This document shows, piece after piece, positions 52,464 through 61,872 of a stretch of DNA of 64,000 bases. Below the pieces are notes generated by a model. The model had not been told where the DNA came from. It was given only the letters and a program-made list of their open reading frames with translations, and did not search any database. The DNA comes from Brevundimonas lutea (GTDB lineage Bacteria; Pseudomonadota; Alphaproteobacteria; Caulobacterales; Caulobacteraceae): NCBI RefSeq assembly GCF_003704105.1, contig NZ_QUOQ01000002.1, forward strand, positions 124,001 through 188,000, read 5' to 3'. Numbering within the stretch: position 1 is the stretch's first letter; every line of letters starts with the position of its first letter. The position numbers were made by a program, and so were the translations under genes.

Positions 52464-53087
52464 TCAGCCGCGCGACATGGCGCGCCGAATCAACTCTGCC
52501 GAGCGTTCGGGCCCGAGCTCGGAGCTCAGCGTCGTCCGGAAGCGACCGTCCGGCCCCATCAGATAGATCGCCAGCGAGTGGTTCATCAGATAGGCGTCGC
52601 CCTCGCCCACCTTCTCGTAGAAGGCGCGGTAGGCGTCGGCGGCCTGGTCGACCTGTTCCGGCGTGCCGGTCAAGCCGATCACCCCCTCGGGAAAGCTGGA
52701 CGTCTGGAGATAGTCCGCAAGGGCCTCAGGCGTGTCGCGCTCTGGATCGATAGAGATGAAGACGATCTGCATGTCCTCGCCCTCGGCGCCCAGTTGGCGC
52801 TGGATGGCGTCCAGCATCTGAAGGGTCGTGGGGCAATAGTCCGGGCAGTGGGTGAAGCCGAAGAAGACCAGGCTCCATCGCCCGTCCAACACGCTCTCAT
52901 CGACCGCCTGGCCGGTCTGGTCGACCAGTTGGAACGGTCCGCCGACCTGCGCCTCGCCGGTGGTCACCACCGTGGTTCCCAGATCGGCGTCCGCGCGCCG
53001 CGACTGGACGATCAGGGTCGCGCCCACGAGAGCGACAGCCAGAACCACACAGGCCAGGGCGAAGAAGAGAATGCGGCGGCTGGGCAC
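52464..53087 (-). CDS. SCO1/SenC-family copper chaperone
   Basis: This 207-aa protein has an N-terminal membrane anchor (ILFFALACVVLAVALVGATL) and a periplasmic thioredoxin-like domain. It delivers copper to CuA of cytochrome oxidase or acts as a redox sensor. Copper ligands are the C-x3-C in THCPDYCPTT and the His in LMNHSLAIYL. I take the GTG at 53087 (VPSRRILFF). Longer in-frame starts would run into the divergent kinase gene. SCO1 genes next to RegB/RegA are known in alphaproteobacteria (senC-regA). Confidence 0.93.
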   Translation of the reverse strand: MPSRRILFFALACVVLAVALVGATLIVQSRRADADLGTTVVTTGEAQVGGPFQLVDQTGQAVDESVLDGRWSLVFFGFTHCPDYCPTTLQMLDAIQRQLGAEGEDMQIVFISIDPERDTPEALADYLQTSSFPEGVIGLTGTPEQVDQAADAYRAFYEKVGEGDAYLMNHSLAIYLMGPDGRFRTTLSSELGPERSAELIRRAMSRG

Positions 53088-53152
53088 GGAATCGGCCTCC
53101 TGAGGCGTCCGGTCGCTTGGGCGGACCGATCGAGGCGGTCTATACGGCTCCG

Positions 53153-54568
53153 GTGACCCTGTCGCCAGAGCCCCCGTCGACGCAGGTTTCGCCCGCCGGG
53201 CCGGCGCGGGGCCTGTCGCTGCGCACACTGGTCATCATACGCTGGCTGGCCCTGACCGGGCAGTTGGCGGCGGTGCTGTTCGCCCACCAATGGCTGCATT
53301 TCGACCTGCCGCTCGAGCCTTGCCTGGCCACCATTCTGGCCGGATGCCTGTTCAACATGGCGGCCATGGCGCGGCTGGGCGAGCCCGGATCACGCCGCCC
53401 CGATGGCCCCACCACGGCGCTGCAGCTCGGCTTCGACATCCTTCAGCTCAGCGTCATGCTGGCCCTCACCGGCGGGCTGGAAAATCCGTTCAGCCTGCTG
53501 CTGGTCGCGCCCGTGACCGTGGCCGCCGCCGCCCTGCCCGCGCGCCCGGCGACCGTGCTGGCCCTGCTGGCGCTGGCGGCCATCACCGCCATGTATTTCT
53601 GGTCCATGCCGATCCCGTGGCGGCACGGAGTCGATCTGCAGATTCCAGCGCTCTATCGCCTCGGCATGGGCCTGGCCCTGGCGGTCGGGGTGGTGTTCAC
53701 CGCCGGCTACGCCTGGCGCGTCGCCCATGACGCGGAGCGCCTGCAGCACGCCCTGGCCGCCACCTCCGAGGTGCTGGAGCGCGAACAGCGGCTGGCGGCT
53801 CTGGGCGGGCTGGCGGCGGCGGCGGCGCATGAACTCGGCACGCCCCTGGCCACCATCCAGGTGGCGGCCAGGGAGATGGTCCGGGCCACACGCCATGATC
53901 CGGCGCTGGCCGAGGACGCCCAATTGATCCTCGATCAGGCCGCTCGTTGTCGTGATATCTTGCGGGGCCTGTCCCAGCGGCCCGAGGACGGCGACGCGCT
54001 CTATCGTTCAATTACTCTGGCGGCCCTGCTGGAGGAGGTCGCGGACCCTCACAGGGGGCCTGACCTGAAGCTGTCCCTCATGGTCGCGCCGGACACGGCC
54101 GAGCTCAGTGTGCGGCGGCTACCCGAGATCGTCCACGCCCTGTTCGGCATCGTCGAGAACGCCGCAGACTTCGCCCGCGCCGAGGTCGAGGTGGCGGCCC
54201 GGCTGATCGACGGCCGGATCGTCATCGAGGTGGCCGACGACGGCCCGGGCTTCGCGCCCGAGGTCATCGCCCGTCTGGGCGACCCCTTCGTCAGCCGCCG
54301 AGGTCGCGCCCGCGGCCGGCTCGGCGCCGCCATCGCCCGCCGACGCGGCGCGCCGACAGGCGGGGAGGGGGAGGGCCTGGGCCTCGGCTTCTTCATCGCC
54401 CGCACCCTGATCGAGCGCACCGGCGGCCGGGTCACCGTGCTGGGACCGCAGCCGCGTCTCGGTGCGCTGCGAGGGTTCGGAGACGGCGCCGGACTGTCGC
54501 GCTCTCGGCTTTCCGGCGCGCGGGTGGTGGTCGATTGGCCGCAGGCGGCGCTGGCCGTCGACCCTTGA
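53153..54568 (+). CDS. regB: RegB/ActS/PrrB redox-sensing histidine kinase
   Basis: This is a membrane histidine kinase of the RegB family, 471 aa from GTG 53153 (a TTG at 53117 is also in frame). About six membrane segments include the quinone/redox motif GGLENPFSLLL. The H-box is AAAAHELGTPLATIQ. The redox-type Cys is kept in DQAARCRDILRGL. N-box FGIVENAADFA, G1 VADDGPGFAP and G2 GEGLGLGFFIA are present. A basic insert of about 20 residues (RRGRARGRLGAAIARRRG) separates the F- and G2-boxes. It is divergent from SCO1 and followed by its regulator. Confidence 0.93.
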   Translation: MTLSPEPPSTQVSPAGPARGLSLRTLVIIRWLALTGQLAAVLFAHQWLHFDLPLEPCLATILAGCLFNMAAMARLGEPGSRRPDGPTTALQLGFDILQLSVMLALTGGLENPFSLLLVAPVTVAAAALPARPATVLALLALAAITAMYFWSMPIPWRHGVDLQIPALYRLGMGLALAVGVVFTAGYAWRVAHDAERLQHALAATSEVLEREQRLAALGGLAAAAAHELGTPLATIQVAAREMVRATRHDPALAEDAQLILDQAARCRDILRGLSQRPEDGDALYRSITLAALLEEVADPHRGPDLKLSLMVAPDTAELSVRRLPEIVHALFGIVENAADFARAEVEVAARLIDGRIVIEVADDGPGFAPEVIARLGDPFVSRRGRARGRLGAAIARRRGAPTGGEGEGLGLGFFIARTLIERTGGRVTVLGPQPRLGALRGFGDGAGLSRSRLSGARVVVDWPQAALAVDP

Positions 54569-54599
54569 CGTTTCGCGCGGTCGGCACGACTTCCCCAAT

Positions 54600-55169
54600 A
54601 TGACCGACGTTCTTCCTTCCCTGGAGGATCGCCTCCAGGCCCTCCCCGACAAGAGCCTGTTGTTGCTCGACGACGACCAGGCCCTGCGCACCCGGCTGGG
54701 CCGGGCCCTGGAGTCGCGCGGCTTCCAGGTCACCACCTGTGAATCCGTTTCCGCAGCGGAGGCCGCGCTCAACGAACGCGCGCCGGCATTCGGCGTCATC
54801 GACATGCGGCTTGAGGACGGCAACGGGCTCGCCATCGTGGAGAAATTCCGCCAGGCCCGACCCGAGGCCCGCGTCGTCATGCTGACCGGCTACGGCGCCA
54901 TCGCCACCGCCGTCGCGGCGGTCAAGGCGGGGGCGGTCGACTATCTGTCCAAACCGGCCGACGCCGACGACGTGGTCAAGGCTCTGCTGTCCGCCGAGGG
55001 CGAGACACCCGAACCGCCGGACAATCCGATGAGCGCCGACCGGGTCCGATGGGAGCATATCCAGCGCGTGTATGAACTGTGCGACCACAATGTTTCGGAG
55101 ACGGCGCGTCGCCTCGGCATGCATCGCCGGACCTTGCAGCGCATCCTGGCCAAGCGCGCGCCGCGTTGA
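54600..55169 (+). CDS. regA: RegA/ActR/PrrA response regulator
   Basis: RegA is the global redox response regulator paired with RegB. It is 189 aa. The receiver domain has LLLLDDDQALRTRL, the phospho-acceptor Asp in FGVIDMRLEDG, and LTGYGAIATAV with YLSKPAD. A short linker precedes the Fis-type HTH VSETARRLGMHRRTLQRILAKR, which is nearly invariant in this family. It starts 31 bases after the kinase, so the two form an operon. Confidence 0.96.
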   Translation: MTDVLPSLEDRLQALPDKSLLLLDDDQALRTRLGRALESRGFQVTTCESVSAAEAALNERAPAFGVIDMRLEDGNGLAIVEKFRQARPEARVVMLTGYGAIATAVAAVKAGAVDYLSKPADADDVVKALLSAEGETPEPPDNPMSADRVRWEHIQRVYELCDHNVSETARRLGMHRRTLQRILAKRAPR

Positions 55170-55172
55170 GCC

Positions 55173-55619
55173 CTAGTCCCTGATGGACCGCAGGGCGCCC
55201 AGCCGCGCGAACGCCAACGTCAACGCCTTGCGACGCGCCGGAGCCAGCGGCGTGCGCGCGGCCTCGCGGAGGACGGCCCCACCGAAGGCATCGGCAACGA
55301 TCAGGCCGCAGGCCTCGTCCAGCACGGCTTGCGGAAACTCCGGCGCCACGGCGAAATAGAAGGCGTCGCAGAAGGGCCCGTACTCGGCCCACTTGCGGTC
55401 GCAGCGATAGTCCTCGATCCCCGACTTGACCTCGCAGATGACGATCTCGCCGCGCGGCCCTAAGGCCATGACGTCGGCGCGCCGCCCATTGGGCAGACCC
55501 ACCTCCAGTAGCGGCGCATAGCCCAGATCCGCCATCAGCCGCGCCGTCCCGCGCGTGACGCCCAGGGTCGTCTCGGGGCGAGAAAAGGCCAACTCCAGAT
55601 GCACGGCGGCGGCGGTCAT
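55173..55619 (-). CDS. mmcB: MmcB family DNA repair protein
   Basis: This 148-aa protein matches MmcB, a DNA damage-related protein family with a PD-(D/E)xK nuclease-like core: RADVMALGPRGEIVICEVKSGIEDYRCD. LADLGYAPLLEVGLP-like sequence (MADLGYAPLLEVGLPNGRR) precedes it. In Caulobacter it is linked to mutagenesis or damage tolerance. I take the ATG at 55619. It is convergent with regA (3-base gap) and 44 bases downstream of ligD, so the two repair genes may be cotranscribed. Confidence 0.88.
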   Translation of the reverse strand: MTAAAVHLELAFSRPETTLGVTRGTARLMADLGYAPLLEVGLPNGRRADVMALGPRGEIVICEVKSGIEDYRCDRKWAEYGPFCDAFYFAVAPEFPQAVLDEACGLIVADAFGGAVLREAARTPLAPARRKALTLAFARLGALRSIRD

Positions 55620-55663
55620 CGGCCTTTTATGTTCGCCTTGCGTTCCGGGCGCAAGCGCGGTCC

Positions 55664-58237
55664 CTAGAGACCGACCTTCTTCAAAGCGGACCGCAGACTG
55701 ACCTCCCCCTTCCTGAAATCCTTCCACGGATCGGGCTTCTTCAGCAGCTCCGCCGCCTCGTGCATCGTGAAGGCCTTGGGATCGAGGCCTTTCTTCACCT
55801 GGATCCAGGCCAGGGGATAGGCGATCCCCGCGCCCGGCCGAGCGCGCGGCGACCACGGCGCCACCGCCGTCGCCATGCGGCCATTTCGGAGATAATCCAG
55901 GAAGATCTTTCCACCCCGCGCCTTCTTGGCCAGGGTGGTTGTGAAGCGGTCGGGGCTTTCGCGCTTCATGATCTCGGACACCTGTTTGGCAAAGGCCTTG
56001 GCCTGGTCCCACTCGATCCGACTGCGGCCGTCCGATTTGATCGGCACGACGACATGCAGCCCCTTGCCGCCGGTGGTCTTGACGAAGGGATTGAGGCCCA
56101 GCCCCTCCAGCTGCTTGCGCACCATCCGCGCCGCCTCGATCACGTCGTCGAAGTCCAGCCCCTCGTCGGGATCGAGGTCGAAGGTGATCTGGTCCGGCGT
56201 CTCGGGATCGCCCGGTCGCGCGCCCCAGGGGTGCAGCTCCAGCCCGCCCGCCTGACCGATGGCCACCAGGCCGCCGACGTCCACCACCCCGACATAGGGT
56301 TTGCGCTCCTTCACATCGATCAGCTTCAGCCGGGGGTTGGAGCCCGGCATGGCGTGGCGCTGAAAGAAGGTTTCGCCCTCAATGCCTTCGGGCGCTCGGA
56401 TGATCGACACCGGCCGGTCGGCGACGTGCGGCAGGATGCGCTCCGCCGCCATCTCGTAATAGCGGGCCAGATCGGCCTTGGTCAGGGCGGGTTTACCGGC
56501 GGCTGCTGGCCATAGCGCCTTATCGGGGTTGGAGATGGTGACTCCCGCGACGATCACCTTGCCAGGCTTCGACACGGTCGCAGAGGGCGCCGACTGGCCC
56601 GATTTTGCGGACTTGGCCTTGGTCGACGGGGCCTGCGGGTCATCCGTCACCTCGCTGGCCGGCTTGTCCTCGCGCAGACCCTTGTAGGAGGCGTGACGCA
56701 GCGTGCCGGATTCGGTGAAACCGCCGTGTTCGATCTCGGCCACCAGCACGGGCTTCACCCAGTGGATGTCCCTACCCCCGCGCGGCGCGCCCTTGCCGGT
56801 GAACGGGCTGTGATCCGCCGCCGCGCCCTTCAGCGCCGGAACCAGGGTCTTGAGCAGGGCGGCGGAGTAGCCGGTGCCGACCCGCCCCAGCGACCTCAGC
56901 CCGTCCTTGTCCCGCACCCCGACCAGCAGCGATCGGAACCGCGTGCCGCCCTCGGACGACCAGCCGCCGATCACCACCTCGTCGCGCCCCCGGCACTTGG
57001 ACTTCAGCCAGGTTGAGGACCGCCCGGCGCGATAGGGCGCGTCCAGCTTCTTGGAGATCACCCCCTCCAGATCCATCCGGCAGGCGCTGTCGAGGATGGC
57101 CTGTCCCGAGGTGGCGAAATGCTCGACGAAGCGCAGCCGCTTGGCCGCCGATCTCGGAGTTCGGTCGATATGGGCCTGGAGCCGGGCCTTGCGGTGCGAC
57201 ATCGGCAGGGCCCGCAGATCCTCCGCGCCCTCATGCAGCAGGTCGAAACCGAAGAAGACCAGATCGGCCGTCTTGCCGTCCGCGATCGCCGTCTGCAGCG
57301 CCGAGAAATCCGGCATGTGATCGGCATCCAGCGCACAGATTTCGCCGTCGAGCACGCCGTCCGGCCATTTCGCCGCATCGGCGGCGATCTCCGGGAACCG
57401 GTCCGACCAGTCATGGCCCCGCCGGGTGAACAGCCGCGCCTGGCCGCCCCCGACCGAGACCTGGATTCGGTAGCCGTCGAATTTGATCTCGTGCGCCCAT
57501 CCCTGGCCGCCCGGCGGGTGGTCGGCGACCTTGCACAGCTGGATCGGCAGGAAGGCGCGGGGTTTCGCCACCGACGCTTCGGCCTTGGTCGGCTTCGGCT
57601 TGGCCGGGCCCTTGCGCGCCACGGGCTTGGACGACGTCCACTGCTTCCTGCCCTCCGCGATCTCCGACAGGCTGCGCCCCGAGGCCACCGAGGCGTCGAT
57701 CTCCATATTGGCGTCGCCCTCGCCGGGCACGGCGTGCTCGTCCTTCTCCTTGATCAGCAGCCAGTTGTTGCGCTTCGAGGGTTTGCCGCGATCGGACTTC
57801 AGCCGCACCAGTGCCCAGCCGCCCTGTAGCCGCTCGCCGTCCAGGCACATCTTGATCGATCCGCGCGACCAGTCCTCAGCCAGAGTGTCGGGCGATTGCG
57901 GCCGCCAGCTTCCCCGGTCCCACAGCTGCACCGTGCCGGCGCCATAGTTGCCGGACGGGATGGTCCCCTCGAACGTCCCGTAATCCAGTGGATGGTCCTC
58001 GACCTCGACCGCCAGCCGCTTGACCGCCGGATCGCGCGACGGCGCCTTGGTCACCGCCCAGGACTTGAGCACCCCGTCGATCTCGATGCGGAAATCGTAA
58101 TGCAGCCGCGTCGCCGCGTGGCGCTGGATCAGATAGGTCAGCTCGCCCTTGCGGGCCCTGCCCTTGGCCCCCTTGGGCTCAGGCGTCAGGTCGAACTTGC
58201 GCTTGGCCTGGTAGGTTTTCAGTTCGCCCTTCGCCAC
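55664..58237 (-). CDS. ligD: DNA ligase D (phosphoesterase-ligase-polymerase)
   Basis: LigD performs end processing and ligation in bacterial NHEJ with Ku. It is 857 aa in the order PE-LIG-POL. PE shows RHAATRLHYDFRIEIDG and YGTFEGTIPSGNYGAGTVQLW. LIG has the adenylated Lys in HEIKFDGYR, DGEICALD and KSKCRGRDE. POL has the archaeo-eukaryotic primase fold with FDLDPDEGLDF (metal DxD) and VKTTGGKGLHVVVP. I take the GTG at 58237, with GAGGGAGG just upstream. No ku gene is in the window. Confidence 0.96.
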   Translation of the reverse strand: MAKGELKTYQAKRKFDLTPEPKGAKGRARKGELTYLIQRHAATRLHYDFRIEIDGVLKSWAVTKAPSRDPAVKRLAVEVEDHPLDYGTFEGTIPSGNYGAGTVQLWDRGSWRPQSPDTLAEDWSRGSIKMCLDGERLQGGWALVRLKSDRGKPSKRNNWLLIKEKDEHAVPGEGDANMEIDASVASGRSLSEIAEGRKQWTSSKPVARKGPAKPKPTKAEASVAKPRAFLPIQLCKVADHPPGGQGWAHEIKFDGYRIQVSVGGGQARLFTRRGHDWSDRFPEIAADAAKWPDGVLDGEICALDADHMPDFSALQTAIADGKTADLVFFGFDLLHEGAEDLRALPMSHRKARLQAHIDRTPRSAAKRLRFVEHFATSGQAILDSACRMDLEGVISKKLDAPYRAGRSSTWLKSKCRGRDEVVIGGWSSEGGTRFRSLLVGVRDKDGLRSLGRVGTGYSAALLKTLVPALKGAAADHSPFTGKGAPRGGRDIHWVKPVLVAEIEHGGFTESGTLRHASYKGLREDKPASEVTDDPQAPSTKAKSAKSGQSAPSATVSKPGKVIVAGVTISNPDKALWPAAAGKPALTKADLARYYEMAAERILPHVADRPVSIIRAPEGIEGETFFQRHAMPGSNPRLKLIDVKERKPYVGVVDVGGLVAIGQAGGLELHPWGARPGDPETPDQITFDLDPDEGLDFDDVIEAARMVRKQLEGLGLNPFVKTTGGKGLHVVVPIKSDGRSRIEWDQAKAFAKQVSEIMKRESPDRFTTTLAKKARGGKIFLDYLRNGRMATAVAPWSPRARPGAGIAYPLAWIQVKKGLDPKAFTMHEAAELLKKPDPWKDFRKGEVSLRSALKKVGL

Positions 58238-58421
58238 CCGCGCCTCCCTCTGCCGGCAGGACAACGGGCGACGGCGGGTTTTGGATCAGCGATAGCCCAG
58301 CCTAATCATGAAACTCCGCTGAAACCCCCTGAAAAATATCACCGATCCGGGAACTTCGCGCTTGCGAAATGATTGACGCGAGTAGACCGGCCGCAACCCG
58401 GCCGTGTCGGAGCGCCTCCCC
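58238..58421. other. Divergent ligD-glycosyltransferase spacer
   Basis: This 184-base spacer carries GGAAC (58350-58354) followed by a TTCGC-GCTT-GCGAA dyad (58355-58368) and GATT. This is a partial match to a GGAAC-N16/17-CGTT EcfG-type stress promoter for the glycosyltransferase, but the -10 is poor. CGGCCG occurs twice 5 bases apart near the glycosyltransferase start. Confidence 0.3.
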
Positions 58422-59534
58422 ATGAAAATCGCCCAAGTCGCCCCTCTGTACGAAGCCGTTCCGCCCAAGCTGTACGGCGGCACCGAGCGGGTTGTGGCCC
58501 ACCTGACCGATGCCCTGGTCGATCTCGGCCACGACGTGACCCTGTTCTCCAGCGCCGACGCCGAGACACGCGCGCGCCTCATCCCCGTGCGCGATCAGGC
58601 CATCCGGCTGGATCCGGCGCCGTTGAAGTCCGATCTGGCCGCCCACCTGACCATGGTGTCCGAAGTCCTGGCGCGCGCCGACGAGTTCGACATCATCCAC
58701 TTCCACACCGACATGATCCATTTCCCGGTATTCAGCCGCATGGCCGACCGGACCATCACCACCCTGCATGGGCGGCTGGATCTGAAGGACCTGGCCGGCG
58801 TCTACGAGCGCTGGCCCGAGTTCGGCCTGGTGTCGATCTCTGACGACCAGCGCCGGCCGCTGCCTTTCGCCAGCTGGAAGGCGACCGTGCATCACGGCAT
58901 GCCGGGCGAGCTTTATCGGTTCTCGCCGGAATCGAAGGGCTATCTCGCTTTCCTCGGCCGCATTTCCCCGGAAAAGCGCCCCGACCGCGCCATTCAGATC
59001 GCCACCGCCCTGAACAAGCCGCTGAAGATGGCGGCCAAGGTCGATGCGGCGGACAAGATCTACTGGGAGACGGTCATCAAGCCGATGGTCGACGCCAATC
59101 CCCTGGTCGAGTTCGTCGGCGAGATCGCCGATCATCAGAAATCCGAGTTCCTGGGCGGGGCCGAGGCCCTGTTGTTCCCGATCGACTGGCCCGAGCCCTT
59201 CGGCCTGGTGATGATCGAGGCCATGGCCTGCGGCACGCCCGTTGTGGCGTTCCGCTGCGGCTCGACGCCCGAGGTCATCGATGACGGCCACACCGGCTAT
59301 CTGGTGGACACCATCGAACAGGCGGTGGCTGCGGCCGGGCGCGCGCATCTGCTGGACCGGGCGGCGATCCGGGCGCGGTTCGACCTGCGCTATTCGGCAA
59401 CCGCCATGGCGCGGCGCTATCTCGACGTCTACGGCGACCTGCTGGCCAGGCGTCCGTTCGCCGAGGAGGCTCTGCCGGACGTGGTCACGCGCCTGAGGCC
59501 GTCCGAAGACCGCAGCTTCGCCGCCATCGCCTGA
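58422..59534 (+). CDS. Glycosyltransferase family 4 protein
   Basis: This 370-aa GT-B fold enzyme is of the GT4 type. The N-terminal donor/acceptor loop is LYGGTERVVAHLTDALVDLGH. FLGRISPEKRPDRAIQIA starts the C-domain, and the EX7E motif is in EPFGLVMIEAMACGTPVVAF. PEVIDDGHTGYLVD follows. The sugar and acceptor are unknown. I take the ATG at 58422 rather than the upstream GTG 58404. It is followed by a debranching-type glucosidase, a pairing seen in stress-related carbohydrate loci. Confidence 0.9.
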   Translation: MKIAQVAPLYEAVPPKLYGGTERVVAHLTDALVDLGHDVTLFSSADAETRARLIPVRDQAIRLDPAPLKSDLAAHLTMVSEVLARADEFDIIHFHTDMIHFPVFSRMADRTITTLHGRLDLKDLAGVYERWPEFGLVSISDDQRRPLPFASWKATVHHGMPGELYRFSPESKGYLAFLGRISPEKRPDRAIQIATALNKPLKMAAKVDAADKIYWETVIKPMVDANPLVEFVGEIADHQKSEFLGGAEALLFPIDWPEPFGLVMIEAMACGTPVVAFRCGSTPEVIDDGHTGYLVDTIEQAVAAAGRAHLLDRAAIRARFDLRYSATAMARRYLDVYGDLLARRPFAEEALPDVVTRLRPSEDRSFAAIA

Positions 59535-59637
59535 CGCCCGATCTGAATTCGGCGCGCCACGCGCTGAACATCAGGACGCCATCGTGCGTTCGCATGCTCT
59601 GGTCATCCTCACGACCCGAGACGGACGCGGAGCTCCC

Positions 59638-61800
59638 ATGGACGACGCCTATTCGGTGAAGACGACCGCCACCGAGGTCACGGACGCCGTCACCGGCGAG
59701 CCCGAACCGACAACGCGCCTGATGGCGCTGAAGGACGCGGACACCTTCGCCGTGTCCGACGACTTCGGCGACATGAACGGCGGGGCGGATGGCCTGTTCG
59801 ATCAGGATACCCGCATCCTGTCGCGCTGGATCATGACCGTGGGTCGCCAGAGGCCCTCGCGGCTGAGCGCCGGGATCAGCAAGGACAACGTCTTTTTCAT
59901 CTGCCATTCGACCAACCGGCCCCTGCCGCCAATGGGCAAGCGGTCGACGCCGGGGGGGGTGCTGCACATCGAGCGGCGGCGCTTCGTACGGAACCGGCGC
60001 TTATTCGAGCGCATCCGCATCTCCAACCACGGGATCGAGGAAGTCTGGTTGCCGCTGGCCTTCGACTTTGGCGCGGACTTTCACGACATCTTCCAGGTGC
60101 GCGGCACCCCCCGCGCCCGGCACGGCGAGATCGCGGCGCCGGTCACCGACGGGCGGCGCGTCACCTTCGCCTATGAGGGGCTGGATGGCGTCCGGCGCAC
60201 CAGCTGCGTCGCCTTTTCCGAGCCGCCCTCGCGATTGAGCGGATCGCGGGCCGAGTTCGTCTTCACCCTGCCTCCCGGCCGGCGCGAGGATCTCTATGTC
60301 GAGGTCGGCGTCCGCCCTGACGACACGCCGCACGAGGATCGGTTCCGCCGCTGCGCCGTGGACGCCCGCCTGGCCATGCGCGCCCGCCGGCGTCGCGGCG
60401 CCTCGCTGAGGGGGCCGCGCAGTCCGCGGTTCAATCTGTGGCTGGACCAGTCGCGAGCCGATGTGGCCCTGCTGACCACCGATCTGTCGACCGGGCCCTA
60501 TCCCTATGCGGGGGTGCCGTGGTTCTCGACGCCGTTCGGGCGCGACGGGATCATCACCGCCTGGCAGATGCTGTGGCTGGACCCCTCCCTGGCCAAGGGC
60601 GTACTGACCTATCTGGCGGCGCGGCAGGCAACGGAGACCTCGGCCTTCCAGGACTCCCAGCCCGGCAAGATCATGCACGAGACCCGCCAGGGCGAGATGT
60701 CGCGTCTGGGAGAGGTGCCGTTCGGCCTCTACTACGGCGGGGTCGACACCACCTGTCTGTTCGTGGCGCTGGCAGGGGCCTATGCGCGGCGCACCGGTGA
60801 TCTGGAGACGATCCGCGCCATCTGGCCGAACCTCAAGGCCGCCGCCGCCTGGATGTCTGATTATGGCGATCCGACGGGTGAGGGGCTGATCGCCTATCAG
60901 CGCGCCGCCGACACGGGACTGTCGAACCAGGGCTGGAAGGATTCCGAGGACTCCATCTTCCACGCCGACGGACGCTTCCCCAAGGGACCGATCGCGCTGC
61001 TGGAGGTCCAGGGCTACGCCTTCGCCGCCTGGCGGGCCATGGCCGACCTGTCGCGGTTGATCGGCGAGGAGGCTCCGGCCGGCTACCTGGCCAAGGCCAA
61101 GCGGATGCGGGCCCTGGTCGAGGACCGGTTCTGGATCGAGGAGGAAGGCTTCTACGCCATCGCTCTGGACGGCGACGGCCAGGCCTGCCGCGCCATAGGC
61201 TCGAACGCCGGGCATCTGCTGTTCACCGGCCTGCCGTCAAAGGACCGCGCGCATCGCGTGATCCAGCGCATGCTGGGCGCCGAGTTCCGCAGCGGCTGGG
61301 GGCTCAGAACGCTCGCCCACGGTCAGGCGCGGTTCAATCCGATGAGCTATCACAACGGCTCGGTCTGGCCGCACGACACAGCCATGGGGGTGGCGGGGAT
61401 GGCCCGTTACGGCGAGCGCGACGCGGTGGCCATGCTGCTGCACGAGATCTATTCGGCCGCCAGCCATTTCGACCTGCGTCTGCCCGAACTCTTCTGCGGC
61501 TTCGAGCGCGAGCCGGGCGAGCCGCCGATCGCCTATCCGGTGGCCTGCATGCCCCAGGCCTGGGCCGCCGGTTCAGTCTTCCAGATGCTGCAGGCGGCGC
61601 TGGGCCTGACCATCGACGCGGTCGACAAGGTGGTGACGGTCGACGATCCGATCCTGCCGCCAGGCATCGAGCAGTTGAACCTGAGCCGCCTCGACATGGC
61701 TGGCGAGACGGTCGATCTCGCCTTCCGCCGGACCGCCGACGGCACGGTGGTGTCGCGGCGTAATCCCGAGCGCACGGTCAAGGTGGTCAACGCCCTGTGA
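59638..61800 (+). CDS. Amylo-alpha-1,6-glucosidase-like (glycogen debranching family) protein
   Basis: This 720-aa protein has an N-terminal beta-domain (about residues 20-240, FGDMNGGADGLFDQDTRILSRW) and a C-terminal (alpha/alpha)6 glycosidase domain. GVPWFSTPFGRDGIITAWQML, GLSNQGWKDSEDSIFHADG and SYHNGSVWPHDTA carry the likely acidic catalytic residues. It probably hydrolyses alpha-1,6-branched or related glucans. I take the ATG at 59638. No signal peptide is visible, so it should be cytoplasmic. The gap to the upstream glycosyltransferase is 103 bases. Confidence 0.9.
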   Translation: MDDAYSVKTTATEVTDAVTGEPEPTTRLMALKDADTFAVSDDFGDMNGGADGLFDQDTRILSRWIMTVGRQRPSRLSAGISKDNVFFICHSTNRPLPPMGKRSTPGGVLHIERRRFVRNRRLFERIRISNHGIEEVWLPLAFDFGADFHDIFQVRGTPRARHGEIAAPVTDGRRVTFAYEGLDGVRRTSCVAFSEPPSRLSGSRAEFVFTLPPGRREDLYVEVGVRPDDTPHEDRFRRCAVDARLAMRARRRRGASLRGPRSPRFNLWLDQSRADVALLTTDLSTGPYPYAGVPWFSTPFGRDGIITAWQMLWLDPSLAKGVLTYLAARQATETSAFQDSQPGKIMHETRQGEMSRLGEVPFGLYYGGVDTTCLFVALAGAYARRTGDLETIRAIWPNLKAAAAWMSDYGDPTGEGLIAYQRAADTGLSNQGWKDSEDSIFHADGRFPKGPIALLEVQGYAFAAWRAMADLSRLIGEEAPAGYLAKAKRMRALVEDRFWIEEEGFYAIALDGDGQACRAIGSNAGHLLFTGLPSKDRAHRVIQRMLGAEFRSGWGLRTLAHGQARFNPMSYHNGSVWPHDTAMGVAGMARYGERDAVAMLLHEIYSAASHFDLRLPELFCGFEREPGEPPIAYPVACMPQAWAAGSVFQMLQAALGLTIDAVDKVVTVDDPILPPGIEQLNLSRLDMAGETVDLAFRRTADGTVVSRRNPERTVKVVNAL

Positions 61801-61872
61801 GGGTCCGGGCTCTGGCCGCGGGCCGCGCCGCCCGCTAAACCGCGCCCAACGCAGAAACGGCGAGGAACACCC

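Noticed and set aside
55173..56012. A 279-codon extension of mmcB into ligD
   Set aside because: The upstream part is ligD out of frame; the family homology begins at the ATG at 55619.
58350..58375. EcfG/SigT general stress promoter for the glycosyltransferase
   Set aside because: GGAAC is present but the -10 reads GATT rather than CGTT, so it is kept only as a low-confidence note.
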